Positions 48,650 to 58,564 of a stretch of DNA of 64,000 bases are shown here, in pieces; the stretch's first letter is position 1, and every line of letters starts with the position of its first letter. Under the pieces are notes generated by a model. It had not been told where the DNA came from. It worked only from the letters and a program-made list of their open reading frames with translations, and did no database searches. This DNA comes from Henricia sp. BOLD:AAB3569 (Eukaryota > Echinodermata > Asteroidea > Spinulosida > Echinasteridae), in contig JBBELK010000829.1 of assembly GCA_037783545.1 (NCBI GenBank), forward strand, positions 1 through 64,000, given 5' to 3'. Made by a program: the position numbers and the translations under genes.

Positions 48650-49490
48650 GTAGTTATTTTTGGCCAAACAGTACATGTGCCAAACTTTTTAAATCTTGTA
48701 TATCTCCTGGACTCCTTCACTGTGTGAATGTAATATTTTACTTTGGGGTTTTTGCTACAGTGTTTTGTTTATAAATGTTGAATTTTAGTATTTTAGCTTT
48801 TAAAGTTTAGAATAATTTTAACCTCATTTCTGGCAGCTACCGGTATATTGGGCAATACTTAGCACAGAACCTGTAGTGCTGCATAGTAACTCTGTGCCAT
48901 TGTTGAAATCACCATGGAGCGCTAAACTTGTTGAGTGTAGCACACCGGTCGTATGGTGGCGCTACTGAAGGGGCATTTGAGACGCTTAACACCATGTAAC
49001 ACAGGGTTTACACCAGGGGAAGCCTCCAAAAGATGCAAAACAAACGACACAGGGTTTTGCTTTGAATTCTGGGAACACAGGTCAAAGTTTGTTGCCAGGC
49101 AGGGCTTTTATAAACACTTATCGTTTGACTCGCGATGAAATATGAAGCCGGCGCAACGTGAAATTAGTTCGGAAAAGATCTTATTTTTAGCACCTCTTAC
49201 TCCTAGAAAGGTGTTAAAATCTGATTGGGTGGAATTTTATTATTTCATTTAATATTGGTCAGTCCGGTGATTCTTAAACAAAAATAACATTAGGTGAAAT
49301 ATCAAATGTGTATGTACAAAAGCTTTAGTTTGTAAAAATATTTTTCTTGAAAATTAGATTTTCAAAGATTCAAACTGCCCTCCGACGAAAGAGGTTGATA
49401 GTTTAAATAATGGACATTCTTATTTAAGGCAGGATTCACATTGAGCGTTAACACGTGTAAATTTGACATACGGGGTACGTATGTTGTCTT
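48650..49490. other. Intergenic, no clear feature
   Basis: Nothing recognisable in this AT-rich stretch; 49495-49605 then carries a short fragment of the 34705 repeat (GAAACGACGCACTGAAAACC). Confidence 0.4.
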
Positions 49491-49599
49491 GAGGAAAAGT
49501 GGAATGAAACGACGCACTGAAAACCACAGAATTAACTTGGACAGAAAAGTGGTTTTGTAATTCTGTGATTTTCAGTGCGTCTCTTCACAAGAAAATTCC

Positions 49600-50090
49600 C
49601 TCCACACCATCATCATCATTAGACATTTGCTCGTAGTCTCCTCCTCAAGTTGTACACCGCTGGAATCACCGGCTCAGCTCTCACCACAGCCCACCTTTCC
49701 AATTAGTGATATCACACCCTGACTATTCTCGAATGTTGTCCACGCACAGCATCTTTGGTCGTCCCATTGAACGATGACATCCCGCAGCTGCCACCAAGCC
49801 ACCCTGCCGTATTACGTGGCACAACCAAGCTGCTTTTCGTTCAATCACAGTGCTACTACTAAAGCACCATTGGTTGCCACCCAGTCTTCCATTTGTCACA
49901 TGATCCTGCCACTCGATGTTGAGCAGATGACGCCAGAAGGTATGGCTGAAACTGTTTAGACGTTTGATGTCAGCTACCTTCAGTGGCAATGTGGTGGCAC
50001 CATATAGTACTGTTGATATGATTAGTGCCTGAACAAGCTGTACTTTTACCTCAAGGCTGACGCAACTATTTTCACTGTCTAAGAGTAGAT
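49600..50090 (-). pseudogene. LINE reverse-transcriptase ORF, 3' fragment (dead)
   Basis: Reading the minus strand from ~50060 gives VKVQLVQALIISTVLYGATT then LPLKVADIKRLNSFSHTFWR, HLLNIEWQDHVTN, WLCHVIRQGG and GRPKMLCVDNIRE before a stop. This is the familiar C-terminal order of many non-LTR retrotransposon polymerases: YGAETW..K..EKRLNAFE, LRRILGI.W.DRVTN, WLGHV.R, GRPR..W.DNI. It then reaches a TGATGATGATGG tail (49602-49616 as CATCATCATCA on plus), typical of a LINE 3' end. It is truncated at the 5' side with in-frame damage, so it is not functional. Confidence 0.75.
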
Positions 50091-50232
50091 TTGCCTAACC
50101 CTAACCGCATACGAGCCTCCTTGCTGTCATCTGAATGTGTGGTTGATCAGTACACACCACAAATTTCCACCTGTTAATGTGAAAAAGCTCAGTGTGAATC
50201 GAGCCTTGTACGGTAGAAATGAAACAGTGACC

Positions 50233-50370
50233 TTAAAGGCACAGGCTCGTCAGCAATGCACGCGCGCCAAATTAGTTCCCGAAATACGCAGCTCCATAGC
50301 AAAGGCATTGAGCTGCATATTTCGTGGCACGAATTTGGCGCGCGCATTGCTGACGAGCCTGTGCCTTTAA
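50233..50370. mobile_element. TTAA-flanked palindromic MITE, copy 3
   Basis: TTAAAGGCACAGGCTCGTCA ... TGACGAGCCTGTGCCTTTAA, 138 bp, with perfect TTAA ends. Same family as 18039 and 42732. Confidence 0.9.
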
Positions 50371-50749
50371 CATTAAGCTATCATTCTTTAAAAATGCACA
50401 TTACACATGTAGAAAAAGCTATCACGGTCATTTTATTTTTTACTTATCTTGCACGTATGTAGTGAGTTTACTGCCGTGAGTATAAATGTTGTGGTGAATT
50501 ACTAGTACATGTAAATACACAGCCTACTATTGTTAACCTGTTGATGGGTCCTTCTCAAGTGTAGAGCACATTTTGGTAATTTTCCTGAAACGCTTCTCTC
50601 AAAATGTTGTCAGACTATCAGTTACACTTTTGGGGCTTAAGTTAATCTTCAGTAATAGATTTAGCTTGCGTCGGGGAGAATGAATAGTAATTTTTTTTTT
50701 ATTTTGGAAGAAAACCATCTGTTCACTAAAATTAGCTCTAGACCTGACT

Positions 50750-51068
50750 TGGACCCCGTTCTCACTAGAGAAATCGCTTCGTTCGACGATGATTCGACGA
50801 AGAGAATTCCTGATGTGAACGCACGCCTCTTCATTCGATGAAGGAAATAGCTTCATTCGACGAAGCAAATTTGTAATGTGAACGGCTCCCTTCGTTTGAC
50901 GAAGCGATTTGGCGGGCCTGTTGCACAGGGGTTGTTTTTGACGCACCGCTGGAAAACCACACAGCGCTTGATGCACATCATTAGATCTTTGTTAAATGAT
51001 ATATGAATTAACTAACGATGATTAACTAATCTTCGTCGAACAAAGCAATTTCTCTAGTGAGAACGATG
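50750..51068. mobile_element. MITE with GACCCCGTTCTCACT ends, copy 2
   Basis: GACCCCGTTCTCACTAGAGA to TTTCTCTAGTGAGAACGATGTC. It shares TTCGACGAAG motifs and AACTAACGATGATTAACTA with the copy at 47647. Confidence 0.9.
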
Positions 51069-51404
51069 TCATTGACCCTAAAACAAATTTTAACTGCCAG
51101 TATTGGGCATTGACAGAATTCTAAAGCGGCATTCACATCGCAGAAAAAATAATTTTGCGCGCACCTTTGCCGTTGACCTCCTTCGAGATCACACCCTCTA
51201 TAAAATAGGTTAGTTTTGACTTGATTATTTGCTAGTGTGGCTGCAACCCTTAGGAAGAGTAAAATGTTCTACCTCAAAAGTAATTATTATTATTCATAGC
51301 AAATTAGTGTTTTACTGTGGCGTGTTTCTTGTATTATTCCTGTAGCTTATGGCAGGTGCGTACATGTATGTTGTATAGTAGTAACCCCAAATTAAACATA
51401 TTTT

Positions 51405-53610
51405 TAGCCAATCTGTGAAAATTTTTTAAAGAAGCTGATTTCAACTGATTTTGGTAGGTGTGGGTGTGAACATTTACCAAAAAAAAGTGAGCTGGGATTG
51501 GGGGTGGGGAAATTGCGTTTTCGGGGGTCAAAGGTCATTGACCCCAAATTTTGCTCAAAGTATATCGTGTTTGGTCTCAAATTAAAGGAAATTTAATTTC
51601 AAACACTGGAAGTGATATTAATTTTACCATTTAATACTTCTGTAAAATGTTAAGCGTGATTGAAGATGTGGGCCTAGTGTTGGAGATCAATTCTCGTATG
51701 GCACCACTTCGGCTCTATTTGAGAAGCACTGGTAGTCAGGGAATATTGCCGAAATCTGGGAACTAAATCCTTACCAAATTATTTCTTCACCAAATTGTTC
51801 TACCAAAGAGTTCTACACAGTGGTACATGAGTTGTCTTTTAATTTAGTAAGTAGGTCAACAGAGGTCAAAAGGTCAATTTTAAAGGGAGTTTCGCTAAAT
51901 TTGATAATCCTCGCCATCAAACAAAACTGTGCGTGTAAATTAATAAAGTTTTACTATAACATGATATTATTCTGTCTCAACGTATTTTAATCGCCATATA
52001 AATACAGGTTAATTTGATTATATTGGTAGAAAGGCTTTCTGCCACAACTTGGGAAATATGTGGGTCAATATAGCACCAAAATACTCCAACATAAAAAAAA
52101 ACCTTACAGGCATGGAAGGGAATGACTTCTCTAATATAACTGCTGATGTCAGATATAGCTAATTTTATTATTCATTAATGTGTATAACTGTGGCAAGACT
52201 GGCTGCACCAGTCACCATATGAGCCGCTAAGGCAGGGTGGGCCACTCTGCCAGAATTGCCTCCCTGACAACCTGCACTTCTAGGGCTGTTTTTGAGACAT
52301 GGGGTTCAAAAAGTCTGGTCAGGCCCATGCATGTTTAATCAGGATAAAAAACCTAACAAACTTGGCCATCTCGGTTCAGCCCGAAGCAATCTAAGCCAAG
52401 CTCAATGCCCTCCCAGTTATGCCCAAACCCCAAAACCCCAGCCCGAAGCCATCCCGGCCCACCCCGAAGTCATCCAGCCCCAGCCCAATGCCCTCCCAGC
52501 AAAAACCTGAAGTCCAAAAGCCCAGCCTAAAGCCCAGCCTGAAGCCACCCCAGCCCAGCACGAAGCAACCCCGGCCCAGCCCAAAGCTACCCCGGCTCAG
52601 CCCAAAGCCCTCAGGCCAAGTCTGAAGGCCACCCTAGTCCAGCCTGAAGCTGTGGGATGACTTCGGGCTGGGCCAGGATGGCTTTGGGCTAAATTTAACT
52701 GGGATGGCTTCGGGCAGAGCTGAGAATTAAGGCTTTGGACAAGGTTGGGAGGGTTCCGGGCTGCACTGGGAAGTCTTTACGTTGGGTCAGGGTGCAGTGG
52801 CTTCGGGCTGGGCCTGGGGTGGCTTTAGGCTGGGCCGGAATGGCTTCGGGCTGGGCTCGGGGTATCTTCGGTTTGGGCTGGGATTGATTTGGGCTGGGCC
52901 GGGATGGCTTCGGGCTGGGCTGGGATGGCATATGGCTGGGGTTTTGGGGTTTGGGCTGAGCTGGGAGGGCATTAGACTTGGCTGAGATGGCTTCGGGCTT
53001 GGCTGGAATGGCTTCAGGTTGGGCCGGGATGGCTTTAGACTGGGCCGGGATGGCTTCGGGCTGGGGTTTTGTGGTTTTTGGCTGAGCTGGGAGGGCATTG
53101 GGCTTGGCTAAGATGGCTTCAGGTTGGGCCGGGATGGCTTATTCAGACTGGGCCGGGATGGCTTCAGACTGTAATTTGTATTTCCTAGTGCATATTTGTA
53201 CTTTACGTGCACTGAACTGTTCGACAGCAGCATCAGAATAATGTGGTATATCTTCAAAGATACATAATTATTCATGTGTCATGATAGAGTTCAAAGGTTT
53301 CCTAAATTGTGAATAGCGGGAAATACCCTGTTAACCAGCGCCACATCTTCAATCACGCTTAACTTTTTACAGACGTATTAAATGATGAAATGAATATCAC
53401 TTTCAGTGTTTAAAATTAAATTTCCTTTCATTTGAGACCAAACACGATATACTTTGAGCAAAATTTGGGGTCAATGACCTTTGACCCCCGAAAACGCAAT
53501 TTCCCCACCCCCTATCCCAGCTCACTTTTTTTTGGTAAATGTTGACACCCACACCTACCAAAATCAGTTGAAATCAGCTTCTTTAAAATTTTTTCACAGA
53601 TGAACCTTAC
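51405..53610. mobile_element. 2.2-kb foldback with inverted minisatellite core
   Basis: The left arm 51405-51670 (ATCTGTGAAAATTTTTTAAA, GGGGTCAAAGGTCATTGACC, AGTATATCGTGTTTGGTCTC) is mirrored at 53345-53610. Inside, 52375-52650 is a CCAGCCCGAAGCCATCCCGG-type array on the plus strand and 52655-53170 the same array on the opposite strand (GGGATGGCTTCGGGCTGGGC). Proline-rich frames across the arrays are repeat translations. No transposase frame seen; 51670-52280 holds no recognised feature. Confidence 0.8.
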
Positions 53611-53724
53611 TTTAGGGATACTATAGAGCCAGTAGTTTTTATACTGTAACTCATTTGTTTGTGTATCTTTAATGCTCTTACATGTATGTACATGGTCTTA
53701 TGCTCTTATGTACATGGCTATAAT

Positions 53725-53995
53725 GATAGACAGCCGAAGTGTGATGCGGTTGCCATGGTAATTGGCTCTAAACATCATGGTTCAGTGTAGAGCCATAGAC
53801 TGCCGAAGTGTGACGCCATGGCGATTGGATCTAAACTATCATGGCCGTCGGGAAAAGCACCGGGACACGGTTGAGTGATTTTTAGTTTAGATCCAATTGC
53901 CTAGGCAACCAACAAAAGGTGATGTGTTCACTTTGGCAGTCTATTGCCTATGCAACTAACAAATGATGACGTATTCACTTCGGCAGTCTATACAA
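53725..53995. repeat. TAGACAGCCGAAGTGTGA repeat
   Basis: Three variants of TAGAC(A/T)GCCGAAGTG / CACTTCGGCAGTCTATA surround GGCTCTAAACATCATGG and GATCTAAACTATCATGGCCG. A related single insert is at 39845-39975. Confidence 0.65.
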
Positions 53996-54292
53996 GGCTA
54001 CTGCAGTGTTCGGACAGTTTTGGGGTTACGGCACAAAATACCGCGGTGTCCATGTAGCATTGGTATCAGTTGTCGTTACATGATGTACACGTATAAAAAA
54101 TATGTATTGCATTAGATATGATATATAATGGCCTGCTATATTCATTCATGTTTTCATTGGCCAATCTCTCACCGATTATGAGATTGTTTTTTAACTATGC
54201 TACATGGACACCACACATGTTTAACACTGTCAAGACATTTTTGCTGTGTCTGTAGTTTGGTACACTATATTGCAAGTTGGTCTCTCCACAGT

Positions 54293-54706
54293 AAAGGGGG
54301 CATTTTGGCAACACAGACAATATTTTCGAGGAAATACCTTTGTCTGGTCTCAAAATAAAAGAAATCAGTTTAAGTTATTCTGAAGAGATAACTTAGGCCC
54401 AAAAAGGGTTACAAATAGTGTGACAAACATGCCTTTCTAAAAACCCCGTGTACAAATTTCCAATATACGCTCGATAACGAGACGACCTAAAATGTAACAC
54501 AAGTGTCCGCCCCGGTTACGAGTGTAGATTGGAAATTTGTACACAGGGTTTTTAGAAAGGCATGTTGTCATACTATTTGTAACCCTTTTGGGGCCTAAGT
54601 TATCTCTTCAGAACGAGTGAAACATATTTCTTTTATTTTGAGACCAGACAAAGGTATTTTCTGGAAAATATTGTCTGTTGCCAAAATGCCCCCTTTACCG
54701 TTGAAA
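54293..54706. mobile_element. MITE with AAAGGGGGCATTTTGGCAAC ends, copy 2
   Basis: AAAGGGGGCATTTTGGCAAC at the left, GTTGCCAAAATGCCCCCTTT at the right: perfect inverted ends, with the inner pairs TATTTTCGAGGAAATACC and TTTGTACACAGGGTTTTTAG. Same family as 17275-17625. Confidence 0.92.
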
Positions 54707-54709
54707 GAC

Positions 54710-55125
54710 TCAAGTACTTTTACGTAGTGGGATATATGCTTTTCTATCTAAAATGAATATTTAGATAGTAATGTAAAAAAATGTGACAAACAAGTCATTT
54801 TCAGAAATAGCTCTGCCGTTGAACCTAAAATTCTGACGTATTCCCTACTTTAAGAATGTAAATCATGTTTATATACCATTTTTTTTAAAACATAGATTGC
54901 AATTATAAAATAATAATACTGAAATTGAGCCAGGAAATTAATTTTTCTTTCAACTTGAGAATTAGTATTCAATTTTTTGTGTAGATCTGGATTTATCCAT
55001 GGTACAATTCTGTTTACATAGTTTATATTGTTTAATTAGGGTTATTTGTGCCCTTACCCAATGTAATTATTAACACTGTATACTGTACTTTAGTGCTTCT
55101 CCGAGAAACTATGAAAAACTTCATA
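54710..55125. other. AT-rich intergenic stretch
   Basis: I see no gene, RNA or repeat signal here. Confidence 0.4.
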
Positions 55126-55133
55126 GCGTGCTC

Positions 55134-55206
55134 GGGTGGGACTCGAACCCACAACCTCCTGCAAACAAGGCAGAAGTCTTAACCACTTGACAAACGAGCT
55201 AGCTGG
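55134..55206 (-). other. tRNA-like sequence, probably a pseudogene
   Basis: The minus strand has a good T arm (GTGGGTTCGAGTCCCAC), an anticodon-arm-like TCTGCCTTGTTTGCAGG and a box A-like TGTCAAGTGGTTAAGAC. The acceptor stem does not close to seven pairs and the anticodon assignment is unclear. A retroposed or decayed tRNA is more likely than a working gene. Confidence 0.4.
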
Positions 55207-55342
55207 TTGTTGAATGGCCGGTTTGAATCATTATGATTGTCTAGGTCTGCCAGACGTGTTACGAAACGACATGCGTTTTGTTTTTTTTGGCTTTCCAATG
55301 AAGTTTCATTATCAATAATTGAACTTAATCATTTTGTACATA

Positions 55343-55558
55343 CAGTTGAAGTCGGAAGTATAAATACATGTACACCACTACCATCATCACCCAAAATGGT
55401 AAACAGGACTACCGGAACTATTGCAAGGTGTGCAAGCTATGTTTTAAGTACTGCATGCACATGAGGAATTTCACAAAGTAAAGACTGTTACAAAAATGGT
55501 GACAAAGCACACCAGTTTTAACACATGGTTACATACAGTTGTATTCTGACTTCAACTG
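55343..55558. mobile_element. Tc1/mariner-type MITE, copy 2
   Basis: CAGTTGAAGTCGGAAGTATA to ATTCTGACTTCAACTG, TA on both sides. It shares ACCACTACCATCATCACCCA, TTGCAAGGTGTGCAAGCTAT and GACTGTTACAAAAATGG with copy 1 (opposite strand). Confidence 0.85.
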
Positions 55559-55561
55559 TAC

Positions 55562-56690
55562 GTGTACACCTCCACTCAAACACAATTGTACATATTTATT
55601 CACCCTTTTTAAAACTTGCATACCTCAACGAATTATACACTCAAAAAGAAACACAAAATGCTCATCTGCCAATTCAATTTCGTAAAAGTTATTAAACATG
55701 TCTAGCAGACCCAACAAGGTCACAAGCCTAGACAATGCATAGTTCCGAGATTGCCCAATTAACCCCGCCCCCTCTTGAATATTGTTGCTATGCCTCACAC
55801 ACTTCACAAACCAATGGGACTTTCAACGTAAAGCACAGATTCATTGGAGAAAACTCAAAAGTATTCATGTTTTAGGGTCGACAGTAGCACGCACTTAGTA
55901 GATGTCATATATTCATAACAATTCGCTTTCTTACCTTTGAACAGCAAATTGCCTGGCCTTGAAACCAAAAATTCACCCCGAACAATGTATGAGCAGAATA
56001 TCGCTTGATGTTGGTTTGTGAGGCAATACACTTTGACCTATGTGGGCGCTGTCTGCTAGCCCTGTTGTGATTGGTCGGCGGGTTCGGTTGATTGACAGGT
56101 CGGAACTATGCATTGGTGCAGATGAAATTTACATACTTCACGTGAATCGTGTATTTTTGCTGCTCCGTGGTGGCTAATTTGCAAAAGATACGTTACTTTT
56201 GTTGTCAAGTATACATAGCACAGCACGTGGAGGTTAATTTTAAATTTTATCTGCAATGTGTAGTGCATGCAGCAGTTAAATATTTTACCTCTGTATTTGT
56301 GAATCATGTAAAGTATACTGCAAAACGACGAAAATAACCACCTCAGTTACTAATGTACAGACAAACAAATTGTAAATTTAAAATGCTTGAGTGTGTATTT
56401 ACAACACCATAGTATAGTAGTAGGTTCGTGTCTGTTTGCATATGTATAAATATCACTTAATGGTTATAAATTAGTCTAGTATAATATTTGTGATGGATTA
56501 ATGCTTCATGTATTTATGTGATGTATTCTTTAACATTATCATGAATAAATGTGTTCCTAAAAATGCACCATTTTAGCAGTTCTGTATTTATTTGTGGATC
56601 ACTAAAAAACAATCTGACTAGGCCTACCTTTCTAAAACGTCCCTGCACAAATATCCCATGTAATTTACAACAGGAAAGACCAAGATGTCA
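55562..56690. other. Intergenic, no clear feature
   Basis: AT-rich sequence without genes, tRNAs or a repeat that I can match elsewhere in the window. Confidence 0.4.
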
Positions 56691-56696
56691 TACTAG

Positions 56697-57010
56697 TGGG
56701 GTGGTTTGGGTCATTGACTCGCAAATCATAGGTGAAAACTTGAGGTTGCGGGTTTGAATCCGGCTACAGTACCCGTGCTCTTGGGCAAGGCACTCAACCA
56801 CACATGCTTCATCCTTCGGAAGGGATGTAAAGCCGATGGTAAAGCACTCTGAAGATCCCAGAGCATTCTTTCGTTAAGAGCAAGGGGATATTCCCCGGTG
56901 TCTCTGGCCATTTCTAATTCTAATTCTTCATGGGTTTCCTCACGCTTGCGAGTGACAGTGCAATGAGCACTATTGAGGAATCCTTGGTATGAATACCAGA
57001 AAGAAATAAT
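56697..57010 (+). mobile_element. tRNA-derived SINE, copy 3 (near complete)
   Basis: The tRNA-like head GTGGTTTGGGTCATTGACTC and GGGTTTGAATCC, then CTCTTGGGCAAGGCACTCAA, GGAAGGGATGTAAAGCCGAT, ATCCCAGAGCATTCTTTCGT and a tail TGGTATGAATACCAGAAAGA followed by AATAATAATAA. Best-preserved plus-strand copy of the family at 7960-8325. Confidence 0.85.
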
Positions 57011-57057
57011 AATAAGTGTTTGTCCTTGTTGCAGACGTTAGTTATGTAATGAGGTTT

Positions 57058-57414
57058 CAAAGGCCCATTGTGTCATTTGCAATGACCAATTTTATTTTTC
57101 ATGAGTTGACAAGAAAAACCTTACTCGAAGTGTTGATAGCAATGGTAACAAACACCACATGAATTTATTTCCTTCCAAAATGGAATTTTATGCTGGAAAT
57201 TGACAACCGAAGGTTGTTTTCTAAAAAGGTCCCGTGCACGGGACTTTTTTACTATTCACTTGTACACAAAATCCATATAGATTTTCAAGGTTTTCTGAAG
57301 CATTGATGCATCTAAGTAGCTAAAATTTCTTCAGGCTAGTTTACCAACATTCTTCCTTAGATCTTATTCCAAGAATCTGTAAAAAGTTTTATCTTGCAAA
57401 TGCTACATAGAGCC
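57058..57414 (+). mobile_element. GGCCCATTGTGTCATTTGCAA repeat, copy 1
   Basis: AAAGGCCCATTGTGTCATTT at the left and GCAAATGCTACATAGAGCC at the right. It contains a short hairpin AAAAAGTCCCGTGCACGGG-ACTTTTTTA-like. The inverted partner is 62794-63121. Confidence 0.75.
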
Positions 57415-57880
57415 TTTAAAGGCAGTACACATGATTGGTATCTCGAAGAATCAGAAATGTTCACAGATTTACACATAACTTACACGATATAAACATGATG
57501 AAAGCAGAAAACTTGCCCTGAAATGGTTTTGTCTGAAGTGCTATAGTCTTTGAGAAATGAGCAAAACAATTATTTTTCGTCTCGCGAGACGTAAATTCAA
57601 TTCGCCCCCAAACCACTTCGCGCAAGTGCCATTTTGCCCCAAATCACTTTGTCCAAACACTACTTTGCCCAAATGGCACTTCGTCCCAGACCCACTTCGT
57701 GCACAGGCCGTGGTTCAGGGGCGAAATGACAGCAAACCTTTTTTTGACTGTTTTCTCAAAAGTTAGACGAAGTACGGAGCTGGTTTTTGCTCCGGTTGGT
57801 TTTAACCATGCATATCTTCAATCACACAGGGGGATAAAACTATTTTGTAACAGTTTACCAATCATGTATACTATCTTTAA
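57415..57880 (+). mobile_element. MITE with minisatellite core, copy 5 of 6
   Basis: TTTAAAGGCAGTACACATGA to ATCATGTATACTATCTTTAA; plus orientation as at 7058. It abuts the preceding repeat directly. The right half of the array is shorter than in copy 1. Confidence 0.85.
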
Positions 57881-57944
57881 CCATGCCACACCGAGAGAAA
57901 AATTGCGTTCCAAGGGAAAACCTGAGGGAGTATATACATACCAC

Positions 57945-58200
57945 TGTGCCTCATAGCTCAGCTGGTAAAGCATCTGCCTGGTGTACCTGAAGTAGTATAC
58001 CACTGTGCCTCATAGCTCAGCTGGTAGAGCATCTGCCTGGTGTGTCTGAGGTCTTGAGGAAAACCTGAGGGAGTATACCACTGTGCCTCATGGCTCAGCT
58101 GCTTTGCTTTGTTAGTCAGGAGTATATATCACTGTGCCTTATAATTGAGCTAGTAGAGCGTTTGCCGAGGTCTTAGGTTCGAATCCTGAAGAGGATTTTT
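57945..58200 (+). repeat. Tandem tRNA-like units
   Basis: Four successive GTGCCTCATAGCTCAGCTGG-type units (about 57950, 58008, 58083, 58133) with TAGAGCATCTGCCTGGTGT, the last retaining a box B-like GGTTCGAATCC. They are tRNA-derived but too short and incomplete to be tRNA genes. The same motif occurs at 59657. Confidence 0.7.
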
Positions 58201-58378
58201 GCATAGACTAACGACTTGGAATTTTTCGAATAACAAGTAAAGTCAAGTCACAAAAAAATCTTGACTCAAGTCATTACAATCTTTTTTTTCTTCAAAAAAT
58301 AAATAAATTATTAAATTGTTTTCCAATGTCAAAGTAAAGGCAGGGCGAAAAATTTACAAAATATTCTGCTAACTGCCG

Positions 58379-58564
58379 TCACGTCGGGAGTGGGTTCAAA
58401 GCCCAATGCCTGAGTTCGCTGGGACATCCCGGGTACGTATTCAAAACATCGGCGAGCTGTGCAGGCGTGATCAGCAGCGACATGGCGCGGTATTCCTTCT
58501 GCGTGCGCGATGTGTGTCCGTCAACCGGTTTCACGATTTCCAGTGACACTAGGTGTTCAAATGC
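58379..58564 (-). CDS. ORC4: ORC4 last exon
   Basis: Encodes [61 protein letters not shown], stop TGA. Human reads [20 protein letters not shown] and ends WATSSLSWL at the same length. Acceptor TTCCTGTGCAG. Confidence 0.95.
   Translation of the reverse strand, partial: AFEHLVSLEIVKPVDGHTSRTQKEYRAMSLLITPAQLADVLNTYPGCPSELRHWALNPLPT

Noticed and set aside
50599..50976. 125-codon minus-strand frame
   Set aside because: Falls within the GACCCCGTTCTCACT MITE, and the same peptide pieces appear from the copy at 47804-48088.
52292..53098. Open frames rich in KPSRPSPKP-like repeats
   Set aside because: They are the strand-switching minisatellite read in frame; open in several frames on both strands, as expected of a stop-free repeat.
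57945..58060. tRNA gene cluster
   Set aside because: Only D-arm and anticodon-arm-like parts are present in each unit; no closed cloverleaf.
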